The notes under the pieces: model-generated
What the model was told of the DNA's origin: nothing
The model's input: only the letters and a program-made list of their open reading frames with translations
Databases searched by the model: none
Assembly (NCBI GenBank): GCA_947472115.1
Contig: CANIZU010000012.1
Span: 1 to 21,250, forward strand
Reading direction: 5' to 3'
DNA from: Flavobacteriales bacterium
GTDB taxonomy: Bacteria; Bacteroidota; Bacteroidia; NS11-12g; UBA955
DNA length: 21,250 nucleotides
Shown: piece by piece, positions 8,595 to 17,150 of the stretch
Layout of the letters: the number at the start of each line of letters is the position of its first letter
Numbering within the stretch: the first letter of the stretch is position 1
Translations under genes and position numbers: made by a program

Positions 8595-11500
8595 ATGAAA
8601 AACAGATTAATTCAATTTGTGAAGTTAGGAAGTGCAATGGCGGTGATTACTGCTATGCTATTCCCTGCTTCCGTGTTGGCTCAGACTGAGTCCGACACCA
8701 GCCGTGTAGAAGAAGTGGTAGTTACCGCTTTGGGTATCAAAAAGGAAAAGAAAAAGTTGGGTTACGCCGTGCAAGAAATTCAGGGCGCCGACTTGATCAA
8801 AGCACGTGAACCAAACGTAGTAAACAGCTTGGTAGGTCGTGTAGCCGGTTTGACTATCGGTCAAAGTGCAGAATTGTTGGGTACACCTGCAATTGTATTG
8901 CGTGGTAGTGATCCTCGTCGTGGTCAAAGCGTGTTATTCGTTGTAGACGGTATTCCAATTAACTCAGATGCTTATAATTTGGGACCAGACGACATCGAGA
9001 AAGTAACTGTATTGAAAGGTCCAGCTGCTGCGGCGTTGTATGGATATCGCGGTCAGAATGGTGCCATCGTAATCACTACTAAGAAAGGTAGTAAGCGCGG
9101 TATTCAGGTTGAAGTAAACTCTAGCAACATGGTAGAGAATGGCTTTTTGACTATCCCTAAGGTACAAGATCTTTATGGTCCTGGCGATCACGGTAAATAT
9201 GCCTTTGTTGATGGTAAAGGTGCCGGTTTGAATGATGGTGACTATGATGTTTGGGGTCCCAAATTTGAAGGTCAGATGATTCAACAGTATGATGGTTTGA
9301 AGCCTTGGACTGCTCGTGGTGCAAACAACTTAGAGCGTTTCTTGCGCAATGGTGTTGTTAGTAGCAACAACGTAAGTATCGCCAACTCTTCTGATAAGAT
9401 GGATGTACGTTTCTCTTACACCAACATGCATCAGCAAGGTGTAGTACCAAATACAGAATTGAATAGCAATACTTTCAACATTAGCAATACCGTTCGTTTT
9501 AACGATAAGTTGCGTTTGGATGCGAATATCAACTATAATAGACAATCAACTCCTAATATTAACGATGTGAATTACGGGCCTAACTCATTGATTTACAACA
9601 TGACAATCTGGGGTGGTGCTGACTGGGATGTTATGGCGGATGATATTCGTGGAATTTGGCAGCCAGGTAAAGAAGGTGTTCAGAGCGTATATGCTGAGTA
9701 TCAGCGTTACCACAACCCTTGGTTCGTTGCTGAAAAATGGTTGCGCGGTCATTACAAAAATGATGTTTATGGTTACGCATCTTTGAACTATCAATTGGCT
9801 CCTTCTTTGAGCTTAATGGTTCGTTCTTCAATTACTTCTTATGATTTGCTGCGCACTGAGAAAATGCCTTTTTCTGCTCACCCTTATGGTCGTGAAGAAG
9901 GTCGTGGAGATTACAGAGAAGACAAAAGATCTATGTATGAGTCAAACAACGAATTTATGTTGAACTTTGATAAAGACGTAAAGAAAACCAACGTGCACAT
10001 TTCTGCCGGTGGTAACCGTCGTGACTTCCAATACAACAGTTCTTTCGTTACTACAGATTATTTAAACGTTCCTGAGGTTTATAATTTCAGCAACTCCGCG
10101 AATCCAGTGAAAGCTTATAATTTCACATCTTCTATGGCGGTGAATTCATTGTATGCTTTGGCTGATATTGGAGGTAAAGGTTACAATTTGAATTTGGGTG
10201 CTCGTATGGACCAATTGTCAACGATGCCTGCAGGCAATAACAGTTACGTGTATCCTTCTGCTAGTTTGTCGTTTGTGCCAACTGATTTCATGAAGAAGAA
10301 CAATACTTTGAATTTTTTCAAAATTCGTGCTTCTTATGCTCAGGTTAAGGGTGGTTTGACAAGTCCAACGATTGGTCCTGCTGGATATCCAATTGGATAT
10401 GGTTCTGCTTATACTTCACCTTACGATGGTCCATCTTACACCAACTCTTCTGTGTATTCAACTCCTTTGTTGTATAACGGAAAGCCTTCTGCTAACTTTA
10501 CTAATACAGTATCTAACAGTAGTTTAAAGCCATTCCAACGTACAAACTATGAAGCGGGTTTTGAAGCGCGTATGTTGAAAAATCGTTTGGGCGTTGAAGG
10601 TACTTATTTCATCTACAAAGATGGTCCTGGTATCTATCAAAGAACGGTGTCAGAGGCAACAGGTTACACAAACCAATTGGTAAACGGTATCGAAACACAG
10701 CGTAAAGGTTGGGAACTTTCTTTGAACGGTGAAATCGTTAAGCCATCTAAAAAAGGAGGTCTTTCTTGGAACTCTTCAGCCAATTTGTCTCGCTATCGTG
10801 AATTCTTGACTAAAATCTATGGTGATGTAGATCGTATTTCTGCTAACTATTTTGTTTCTGATAACTCTAGCAACAGATTTTTGAAAGTAGGCGATCGTAT
10901 CGATGCATTGTATATGGGTTCTTTTGCTCGTACTTCTGATGGTCAATTGATCAACGATGCCGGTGGACGTCCTATCGTATTGCCAAAAGGTCAGCAACAA
11001 GGTTATTCTTTGCCTGATTTGGTATGGGGTTTCTTCAACAAAGTAGGTTACAAGAATGTAAGTATGTCATTCCAATTTGATGGTCGCGTAGGTGGTCAGA
11101 TGGTAAACCAAATCCAACGTCAAACTTACCGCGGTGGACGTAACATCGAAACGGTTCAAAACAACATCAAAGATGCAAACGGTTTGGGGATGGGCGATGC
11201 GCGTTACAATGATTACCAAGGTACTAAGTCTTGGGTTGGTGAAGGTGTTGTGATTGCAAGTGGCACTCCAAAATACGATGCTACAACAGGCGAAATCACT
11301 AACATGAGTGAATTGACCTTTAGCAAGAATACTACTGCTACCTATTTGCAAGATTATATCAGCCGTTACTATGGTCAGTATGAAGCCAATTTGATGAGCA
11401 AGTCATACATGAAATTACGTGAAGTGAATGTTACTTACCAAATGCCATCTAAGTGGATGGGTAAAACTTTCAAATCTGCGACAGTTTCATTGGTTGCGCG

Positions 11501-11630
11501 TAACGTATTGTATTTCGCAAAAGGTCATCATGATGTGGATTTGGATCAATTCCCAGGTATGACAGGTTATTCTGCTTTGCAAACGCCAACCTTGCGCAGA
11601 TATGGTATCAATATCAATTTGGTATTCTAA
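8595..11630 (+). CDS. SusC/RagA-family TonB-linked outer-membrane porin
   Basis: A 1011-residue nutrient porin that forms a lidded complex with the SusD-like lipoprotein encoded next. I start at ATG 8595, giving a clean signal peptide (MKNRLIQFVKLGSAMAVITA onward to VLAQ, residue 30). An upstream in-frame TTG at 8562 would add eleven unsuitable residues. Only about eight residues later comes the TonB box VEEVVVTALGIKKEKKKLGY, then the plug (NVVNSLVGRVAGLTIGQ, RRGQSVLFVVDGIPI, GPAAAALYGYRGQNGAIVIT) and a long barrel ending INLVF. The carboxypeptidase-regulatory-like domain that often precedes the plug is absent. Arg is mostly CGT and Gly mostly GGT, unlike the neighbouring receptor with its many AGA/AGG codons, suggesting high expression. 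The 165-base gap upstream (8430-8594) is AT-rich; I found no convincing promoter or hairpin in it. Confidence 0.95.
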   Translation: MKNRLIQFVKLGSAMAVITAMLFPASVLAQTESDTSRVEEVVVTALGIKKEKKKLGYAVQEIQGADLIKAREPNVVNSLVGRVAGLTIGQSAELLGTPAIVLRGSDPRRGQSVLFVVDGIPINSDAYNLGPDDIEKVTVLKGPAAAALYGYRGQNGAIVITTKKGSKRGIQVEVNSSNMVENGFLTIPKVQDLYGPGDHGKYAFVDGKGAGLNDGDYDVWGPKFEGQMIQQYDGLKPWTARGANNLERFLRNGVVSSNNVSIANSSDKMDVRFSYTNMHQQGVVPNTELNSNTFNISNTVRFNDKLRLDANINYNRQSTPNINDVNYGPNSLIYNMTIWGGADWDVMADDIRGIWQPGKEGVQSVYAEYQRYHNPWFVAEKWLRGHYKNDVYGYASLNYQLAPSLSLMVRSSITSYDLLRTEKMPFSAHPYGREEGRGDYREDKRSMYESNNEFMLNFDKDVKKTNVHISAGGNRRDFQYNSSFVTTDYLNVPEVYNFSNSANPVKAYNFTSSMAVNSLYALADIGGKGYNLNLGARMDQLSTMPAGNNSYVYPSASLSFVPTDFMKKNNTLNFFKIRASYAQVKGGLTSPTIGPAGYPIGYGSAYTSPYDGPSYTNSSVYSTPLLYNGKPSANFTNTVSNSSLKPFQRTNYEAGFEARMLKNRLGVEGTYFIYKDGPGIYQRTVSEATGYTNQLVNGIETQRKGWELSLNGEIVKPSKKGGLSWNSSANLSRYREFLTKIYGDVDRISANYFVSDNSSNRFLKVGDRIDALYMGSFARTSDGQLINDAGGRPIVLPKGQQQGYSLPDLVWGFFNKVGYKNVSMSFQFDGRVGGQMVNQIQRQTYRGGRNIETVQNNIKDANGLGMGDARYNDYQGTKSWVGEGVVIASGTPKYDATTGEITNMSELTFSKNTTATYLQDYISRYYGQYEANLMSKSYMKLREVNVTYQMPSKWMGKTFKSATVSLVARNVLYFAKGHHDVDLDQFPGMTGYSALQTPTLRRYGININLVF

Positions 11631-11660
11631 TTTTAAATAAAACGATTTAATACTATTCAC

Positions 11661-13250
11661 ATGAAAAAGAAGATATTTTTAGCAATAACAGCCTTGACAT
11701 TGTTTGTTGTTCAGGCATGTAAAATGGATGGTTTGGACAAGGATCCTAACCGCGCCACGGTGGTGACTCCAGATCTAGTTCTTAACGGAATTTGCAATTC
11801 AATTTTCGTAGGTCCTTGGGATGATAAAGCTCGCTTTTGTCAGTACAACTGCTGTAATTACAATTACTACGGCAACCAGGAATACAACTGGGGCGGTGCA
11901 AGTTTGAAGTATACCTTGTTGAAAAACGTGGTAAAAATGGAAGAAGAAGCCACGCGTGTTGGTTACAAAGCAGTGAATCCTTATTCTGCGATGGCTAAAT
12001 ACCTTAAAGCCGCTATGTACTATGAAATGACCATGCAAGTGGGTGATTTGCCATTGACTGAAGCGTTGTCTCCAGATGTTACTTACACGCCAAAATACAA
12101 TACCCAGAAAGAGGTGTTTGTTCAGGTGTTGAAGTGGTTGGATGAAGCGAATGCTGATATGGCAACATTGATCGCTGCAGGTGAGTCAACAGTGTCGGGT
12201 GATATTTATTTCGGTGGCAATTTGTTGGCTTGGCAAAAAATCAACAATGCTTTCACTTTGAGAGTGTTGGTTGCTTTGAGTGCAAAAGAGTCTGATGCTG
12301 ACTTAAATGTAAAAGGCAAATTTGCCAACATCATTTCTAACCCTACCAAATATCCATTGCCTACGTCTAATGCTGATGGTTTGCAGTATGTTTACAATAA
12401 CACGTTTAACAAGTATCCAACAAATCCTGACAATTTCGGGTTTGATGCTACGCGTTACAACATGTCAGCGACGACATTAAATACTTTGGCTTCTTTGAAA
12501 GATCCTAGAGCGATGTTGTTTGGTGAGCCTGCTGGTAACAAAATGAAAGCGGGTATTCAACCTACAGATTTCGCTGCTTTTGTTGGTGCAGAATCTAGCA
12601 TGGATTTGGCCGATATGAGTACTAAAGCGGGTATCGACAATGGTGCTGCTTACTTACCAGGTGAATTCAGTTTTTACAATAGAAAGCGTTACTACAGCAC
12701 CTACACTGCGGAAAATACAGTGATCGTTGGTTATGCTGAAATGTGTTTCAACATTGCTGAAGCTGCTAACCGTGGTTGGGTTTCTTTGAATGCCAAAGAT
12801 TGGTATGAAAAAGGAATAAAGGCGAGTCATAGTTTCTATGGTATCGGAAACGGTCCTTTGGATGTTTATTTCTTTAAAGCGGGTGGAAAAGTAACAGACG
12901 GTGCTTCTTACAATAAATTCACAGTGAACTTTGATCAAACTGCCTATTTGGCTCAGCCTTTGGTGAGCTATGCTGGTAACAATTCGCAAGGTTTACAGCA
13001 GATTGTTGTTCAGAAGTACTTAGGATTTTTCCAAAACAGTGGTTGGGAAGGTTATTACAACTATCGCAGAACAGGATTCCCAAGCTTCTCAAAAGGAGGA
13101 CCTGGTACTGCAAATAGTGGTTTGATCCCGAAGCGTTTCCAATACCCTGCTTCAGAGGTTACGAATAACAAAGCAAATTGGCAATCGGCCTTGAACAATC
13201 AGTTCGGTGGCAAAGATGACATCAATGCCGATATGTGGATTCTAAAATAA
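11661..13250 (+). CDS. SusD/RagB-family nutrient-binding outer-membrane lipoprotein (SusD-like_2 type)
   Basis: A 529-residue surface lipoprotein, the substrate-capturing lid of the SusC porin encoded 30 bases upstream. The signal peptide ends in a lipobox (VVQAC) with the lipidated cysteine at residue 20, followed by KMDGLDKDPNRATVVTPDLV, typical of the SusD-like_2 (PF12771) group. The helical tetratricopeptide-like core is visible as AKYLKAAMYYEMTMQVGDLP (about 113-132) and VGYAEMCFNIAEAANRG (about 355-371). A cluster of Cys, Asn and Tyr (about 59-75) may line the binding site. The ligand is unknown. This SusD-like subgroup is commonly found with peptide or small-molecule uptake as well as glycans, so glycan use should not be assumed; the phosphonate genes just downstream suggest an organophosphorus nutrient. 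Confidence 0.95.
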   Translation: MKKKIFLAITALTLFVVQACKMDGLDKDPNRATVVTPDLVLNGICNSIFVGPWDDKARFCQYNCCNYNYYGNQEYNWGGASLKYTLLKNVVKMEEEATRVGYKAVNPYSAMAKYLKAAMYYEMTMQVGDLPLTEALSPDVTYTPKYNTQKEVFVQVLKWLDEANADMATLIAAGESTVSGDIYFGGNLLAWQKINNAFTLRVLVALSAKESDADLNVKGKFANIISNPTKYPLPTSNADGLQYVYNNTFNKYPTNPDNFGFDATRYNMSATTLNTLASLKDPRAMLFGEPAGNKMKAGIQPTDFAAFVGAESSMDLADMSTKAGIDNGAAYLPGEFSFYNRKRYYSTYTAENTVIVGYAEMCFNIAEAANRGWVSLNAKDWYEKGIKASHSFYGIGNGPLDVYFFKAGGKVTDGASYNKFTVNFDQTAYLAQPLVSYAGNNSQGLQQIVVQKYLGFFQNSGWEGYYNYRRTGFPSFSKGGPGTANSGLIPKRFQYPASEVTNNKANWQSALNNQFGGKDDINADMWILK

Positions 13251-13281
13251 TTTTGAGTAGTTTAGTTATAATAGTTAAAAT

Positions 13282-13308
13282 GGGGCGGGTTTACTCGCCC
13301 CTTTTTTT
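13282..13308 (+). terminator. Rho-independent terminator after the SusD-like gene
   Basis: GGGGCGGG (13282-13289) pairs with ACTCGCCCC-type sequence (13294-13301) as an 8-base stem with one G-U pair and a TTTA loop, followed directly by seven T (13302-13308). It ends the SusC-SusD transcript. The last T is only 12 bases before the ATG of the HD oxygenase gene, so that gene is expressed by read-through or from a promoter lying before or within the hairpin. Confidence 0.9.
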
Positions 13309-13320
13309 AGATGTGAAATC

Positions 13321-13875
13321 ATGAAAGACGTAATTCAAGAAATCAAAGAGTTGTTTTTAACGAAGGGTTTGGATCAATATGGCGAAGATGTAACCCAGCA
13401 AGAACACGCTGTGCAATGTTATATTCTTGCGGTAGAGCACAATGCCAGTTTGGAGTTACGCGTTGCGGCTTTTTTACACGATGTTGGACATTTGATGTAT
13501 AATCCAAAGGATGGGTTGCACGTAGATATGAAGCATGAAGTGTTCGGTGCCAAATTGCTATTGGATTGGGGTTTTGGTGAAAAAGTATCGCAGCTTGTTG
13601 CATCGCATGTATGGGCAAAACGATATTTGGTTTCAAACGAGCCATACTACATCAATCGCTTGTCGGCTGCTAGCCTGAAGAGCTTTCAGATGCAAGGTGG
13701 TTTAATGTCTGATGAAGAAAGTAGTGAAATGCGCAAATCAGCTTATTTCACGGAGTGCCTAAATCTTCGTAGGTGGGATGATCAAGGGAAGCGTTTTGAT
13801 TTAGATTCTCAAATCCCTAAAGAAGTTTGGTCTGACTTAGAATTGTGCCTAAGTATCAACCAATCAATTGGTTAA
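13321..13875 (+). CDS. PhnZ-like HD-domain di-iron oxygenase for phosphonate breakdown (TIGR03276 type)
   Basis: A 184-residue cytoplasmic protein. PhnZ uses a mixed-valent di-iron centre and O2 to cleave (R)-1-hydroxy-2-aminoethylphosphonate to glycine and phosphate; TmpB does the same with the N-trimethyl compound. The conserved opening YGEDVTQQEHA is visible. All metal and phosphonate ligands recalled for PhnZ have counterparts at constant offset: H29, H53, D54, H57, H72, H96, K100 and D153. The PhnZ Glu that senses the substrate amine matches E22, but the position of PhnZ Tyr24 appears to be Q19, with a Tyr one residue later. No 2-oxoglutarate hydroxylase (PhnY/TmpA) that would supply the substrate is seen in this window. 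Its 3' end overlaps the convergent FAD oxidase gene by 20 bases. Family assignment is strong; the exact substrate is open. Confidence 0.88.
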   Translation: MKDVIQEIKELFLTKGLDQYGEDVTQQEHAVQCYILAVEHNASLELRVAAFLHDVGHLMYNPKDGLHVDMKHEVFGAKLLLDWGFGEKVSQLVASHVWAKRYLVSNEPYYINRLSAASLKSFQMQGGLMSDEESSEMRKSAYFTECLNLRRWDDQGKRFDLDSQIPKEVWSDLELCLSINQSIG

Positions 13876-14992
13876 TCGTATCTTCTGCCATTCCAAAGCA
13901 TAATGTCATTCCGGCGCCTCCAGGGCCATTAGCAATCCAGACGTTGGGTTCAACTTCTTGAAGCCAATCGCTTTCACCGTTCTTCAACTTGAGGTATTGC
14001 CCTGTCCATCGCTGAGCAATTCTTAAATCTGGAATCTCTAGAACATCATTCAAATAAGCCAATATCAAATCGTCAACGCTCTCCAATTGGAATGGGTCGT
14101 GATGAATCCCGTAGTCGTGTGAATCTCCAATCGTTAGTTGATTGTGGTAATTCTGGCTTATCAATAAATGAATTCCGTGATAATGCTGTTTGGGGTAATT
14201 TTCTTTAACCCAATGTTCGTAGATGGCCGACGACGGTAGTTTCTCGTAACTTTTGTAATGCAGGAAGCTTAATCCGGCGCAGATTGCAGGGATTGTTGCA
14301 GCGATTCGTTCGCTTCGTAACATTTGTAAATGGCTAATGGTAATTGGTGCTGCTTTAAAGACGGAGGGGTAGAGTGTGCTTAATTCATATCCGTTGCATA
14401 TCACGATAATCTCGGCCTCGTAAGTTTTGTTTTCCGCGGTCCTAATTTTGTTTGGTGCAACCTCAATTACGGCACAGCCAAAATGAAATCGTATGGTTTT
14501 GGTTTCGGATAAATAAGCGGGTATTAAACGAATCGCTTCTCTAGATTCTACAATGATTTCTGTTCCGCTAAAAATGGCACCGAGCGTATTTTTTCTATTG
14601 GCCATTGGCAATGCGGCTAAAGTTTGTTTTTTGTCCAATAGCTGTAATCCTTCTCTTTTGAATGATTCTCTCTCCATGAATTCTTTCCCCAGTTCTAACT
14701 CTAAAGGATTCGAAAGCAACTGGATACTACCCGTTTTTTTATGCCAAATATTTGCGGCTTTACACAGTTCGATCCAAATTTCTCGGCTTTTTATTGCTCT
14801 GTTGTATAATTTCCCAATGGGTTGACCTACGGGCCAAACCATCCCGAAATTGCGAATGGAAGAACCGCTCGCTTTTTCTGATTTTTCAAAAACGTCTACT
14901 GAATAGCCCCGCTCTGCCAATGTTTTTGCATAGGCTAGACCCATGATTCCAGCACCTACTACGATGGCTTTAGGCCGCAATGATGTTTTCAT
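13856..14992 (-). CDS. FAD-dependent oxidoreductase of phosphonate clusters (TIGR03364 type, DAO family)
   Basis: A 378-residue flavin amine oxidase. Residues 9-18 hold the FAD-binding AIVVGAGIMG, followed by the Rossmann acid in VDVFEK (about 33-38). SSIRNFGMVWPVGQPIGKLY (about 45-64) is the hallmark stretch of the TIGR03364 clade, and IANGPGGAGMTLCFG near the C-terminus closes the FAD site. The clade is syntenic with phosphonatase-like hydrolases and was proposed to deaminate aminophosphonates related to 2-aminoethylphosphonate; relatives (the Pbf oxidases) are reported to act on such compounds. Here the expected product would be a 2-oxoethylphosphonate for the PhnX-like enzyme, plus ammonia and H2O2. 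It is the last gene of the minus-strand run and overlaps the transporter gene by 23 bases. An ordinary D-amino-acid or sarcosine oxidase is the alternative. Confidence 0.88.
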   Translation of the reverse strand: MKTSLRPKAIVVGAGIMGLAYAKTLAERGYSVDVFEKSEKASGSSIRNFGMVWPVGQPIGKLYNRAIKSREIWIELCKAANIWHKKTGSIQLLSNPLELELGKEFMERESFKREGLQLLDKKQTLAALPMANRKNTLGAIFSGTEIIVESREAIRLIPAYLSETKTIRFHFGCAVIEVAPNKIRTAENKTYEAEIIVICNGYELSTLYPSVFKAAPITISHLQMLRSERIAATIPAICAGLSFLHYKSYEKLPSSAIYEHWVKENYPKQHYHGIHLLISQNYHNQLTIGDSHDYGIHHDPFQLESVDDLILAYLNDVLEIPDLRIAQRWTGQYLKLKNGESDWLQEVEPNVWIANGPGGAGMTLCFGMAEDTINQLIG

Positions 14993-16244
14993 TTTTTTTG
15001 GTTGATTTGTTTAATTGATAAATAATGATTTGCGATAATGCGATAATCAAAATACTCCCAACGATGATGAGTTTGTCGAATATTGAAACCCAATCTATGG
15101 AATCTGTATTCCCCAATAATGCAACTGATGTGATTGTTAATGAGAATAAATAACCCACGGAGTCGGCGATGTAAATTAGAAATCCCGAATTCCCATTGGT
15201 TCCGCTCAGCCCAATGATTCTATCCATTACGCTGATGTTGATTAATATGTATCCCAGATATAATCCAGTACCTGAAATCACTAGTAATGCAGGTAGAGAT
15301 ATGAATTGTAATTGAAATCCGAGCACTGAAATCAAACAGATTAATCCTCCAATTGCTGTGCAATAGGCGGTGAGTTTTAGCGATTTTGTGTGTGATTTGA
15401 TAAATGAGAATGCCGGGACAATGCAAAGTAATAATAATGTTACTGGGAGCTCGATTTTGACGAATGATTGGGTGTTGTAAACCAAATACTGATTCAACAT
15501 ATCGGCGCTAAAATTATCTCGGAAATCTCTTAGGATTGTGAGTAGGCCATAAATGACAACAAATGGTAAAATTAAGTGCTGCAGATCCCCTAGAATTCTT
15601 TTTTGCGATGAAGGATCTAACGCTTTTCTTTCAAGTCGCAAATCGATGTCTTCTGCTGTTGGGCCTGGGAATCGTTCCAGTAAAATGATGAAAATCACTG
15701 CGGGGAAAAGTGCGAAAGCCCCTGTTATGTATGGTACTTCGTTGATCGATAGTTGTAGTGAAGATTGCAACCAAAGGGCGATTGTTTTGACCCAACCCGA
15801 CGAAAATACAAATGTGCAGGCCAACATCGCTCCGATCAATTCGGTGAATTTCCGACCTTCCACATAAGAAAAAACCAAGCCCCATACCAAACCCAATGGG
15901 AATCCATTCAGAATCATTAAAAATGGCCAATATTCGATGCTTGTGAACCTCAAAATTACCAAGGGTATCAACGATGCCGCCATCAAGCAGATAAGGAAAA
16001 TACCTCTGTAGTCTCTGTTCAGCCCTCCAAAAAAGCGAATGCCGACAATTTTGCTGAGGGTGTAGCCAATCAACTGACATAAAACCATCCAAATTTTAAT
16101 ATTCATACCCCATAAAATCATGTCGTTGAAGGTTAATCCCGAAAAGGGTTTTCGCAACGCGTACATACAGGTGTAAATGGAAAATGTTAGTCCTCCTAAA
16201 GCCAGGGATGTTAATATTTGATGGGAGTTTTTTTGTGTCGGCAT
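14970..16244 (-). CDS. DUF5690-family major-facilitator-like transporter, candidate organophosphonate importer
   Basis: A 424-residue inner-membrane protein with about twelve hydrophobic spans in two halves of six, and a hydrophilic central loop (about 194-218, GPTAEDIDLRLERKAL). It resembles the Bacteroidota DUF5690 family. The first span reads IYTCMYALRKPFSGL; the Y-x-x-R-K-x-F pattern (Y28, R31, K32, F34) is like that of the organophosphate:phosphate antiporters GlpT and UhpT, where the arginine binds the phosphoryl group. That makes an anionic phospho- or phosphono-compound a reasonable substrate; this is inference, as is the direction of transport. Its ATG shares one base with the TGA stop of the PHP gene (TGATG at 16246-16242), implying translational coupling, and it overlaps the FAD oxidase gene, so import and oxidation are made together. 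Confidence 0.8.
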   Translation of the reverse strand: MPTQKNSHQILTSLALGGLTFSIYTCMYALRKPFSGLTFNDMILWGMNIKIWMVLCQLIGYTLSKIVGIRFFGGLNRDYRGIFLICLMAASLIPLVILRFTSIEYWPFLMILNGFPLGLVWGLVFSYVEGRKFTELIGAMLACTFVFSSGWVKTIALWLQSSLQLSINEVPYITGAFALFPAVIFIILLERFPGPTAEDIDLRLERKALDPSSQKRILGDLQHLILPFVVIYGLLTILRDFRDNFSADMLNQYLVYNTQSFVKIELPVTLLLLCIVPAFSFIKSHTKSLKLTAYCTAIGGLICLISVLGFQLQFISLPALLVISGTGLYLGYILINISVMDRIIGLSGTNGNSGFLIYIADSVGYLFSLTITSVALLGNTDSIDWVSIFDKLIIVGSILIIALSQIIIYQLNKSTKKNENIIAA

Positions 16245-17074
16245 CAGAATTTAGTGTGGTTTTTTACGATGCTTTCGAGCCCACAATTCGAGAGCAATTG
16301 ATGTAAAGTGCTATACGATCCGTTTAATTCAGAAGGGTGATGAGCGTCGCTGTTGATAATGAGTGGGATTTTTGCGTGATGAAGTTTTGAGATGAATTCT
16401 AGTTTTGGGTAGGGGTTGCTCAGGGCTTTTTTATACATCGCCCTGGTGTTGATCTCAATAAAATCATAGCTGTTGGAACCGGTTTGCACAATTTGAAATA
16501 ATTCATCATAGAACCAATTTTCTAAGGCAGCAAATTCACTTGTCTTGGCTGCATTTAGGATGATTTTGTCAATGTGGCCAATGATTTTTAGCGTACCCAC
16601 TGGCTCGGAAATCATTTGCTGGGTTGCCTCTAAAAATGCTTGTAGTAATTTCTTAAGGTCGAATCCATACGATTTTAATGCCAAAAGAAACTGAGAATAG
16701 GTACCGTCGATTTCTAAATATTGGGTATTTGGATTTTCAGCCTTTGGATTATTGACAAAGTGGATACTTGCTATGAGAAATTCCGATTTCTGTACTTCTG
16801 GATATCGTAAAGCAGGGAAACCCAAGCCAATGAGATAATCAATTTCGAATCCACATAGGATCTTAATATCCGACTGATTTAACTGGGCTAGGTTGGTTAT
16901 TTCGGCTGTGTATTTTTCTAAATCATCGGCTTTAATCGCCCAATCGCAGGGAAATGGGAGCGGGGCATGGGCGCTAAACCCAATAGAACGCCATTGTAAT
17001 TGCTTCGCTTTTTTTACAAAATCAAGCGCGCTCGCCGTTCCGTCACAATAGGTTGTATGGGTGTGTAAATTCAC
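16244..17074 (-). CDS. PHP-domain phosphoesterase, histidinol-phosphatase (HisK)-like
   Basis: A 276-residue cytoplasmic metal-dependent phosphoesterase. Start is GTG 17074-17072, the only plausible one, because the PHP motif begins at residue 4 (HTHTTYCDG: H4, H6, D11). Other metal ligands follow: H36 (SAHAPLPF), E77 (GFEIDY), the His of ASIHF (about 101), IGHIDK (about 170) and NSDAHHP (about 242-248). The full ligand set suggests an active enzyme. Size and motifs fit HisK-type histidinol-phosphatase (EC 3.1.3.15), but no other histidine gene is nearby. In this setting it may instead remove phosphate from a phosphonate-pathway intermediate; PHP enzymes are also known in C-P lyase pathways. 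It lies 76 bases after the degenerate HAD gene and is coupled to the transporter gene. Confidence 0.85.
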   Translation of the reverse strand: MNLHTHTTYCDGTASALDFVKKAKQLQWRSIGFSAHAPLPFPCDWAIKADDLEKYTAEITNLAQLNQSDIKILCGFEIDYLIGLGFPALRYPEVQKSEFLIASIHFVNNPKAENPNTQYLEIDGTYSQFLLALKSYGFDLKKLLQAFLEATQQMISEPVGTLKIIGHIDKIILNAAKTSEFAALENWFYDELFQIVQTGSNSYDFIEINTRAMYKKALSNPYPKLEFISKLHHAKIPLIINSDAHHPSELNGSYSTLHQLLSNCGLESIVKNHTKF

Positions 17075-17150
17075 AAGTGTATTTACACAAAAGAAGCATT
17101 GGGGTATTTGGTCTGTATTCCTCTTTAATTAACGGTGGGTTAATATTACA

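Noticed and set aside
13267..13272. TATAAT before the HD oxygenase terminator, as a promoter
   Set aside because: Bacteroidota primary promoters use TAnnTTTG, and no matching -33 element was found at proper spacing; the six bases occur easily in AT-rich DNA.
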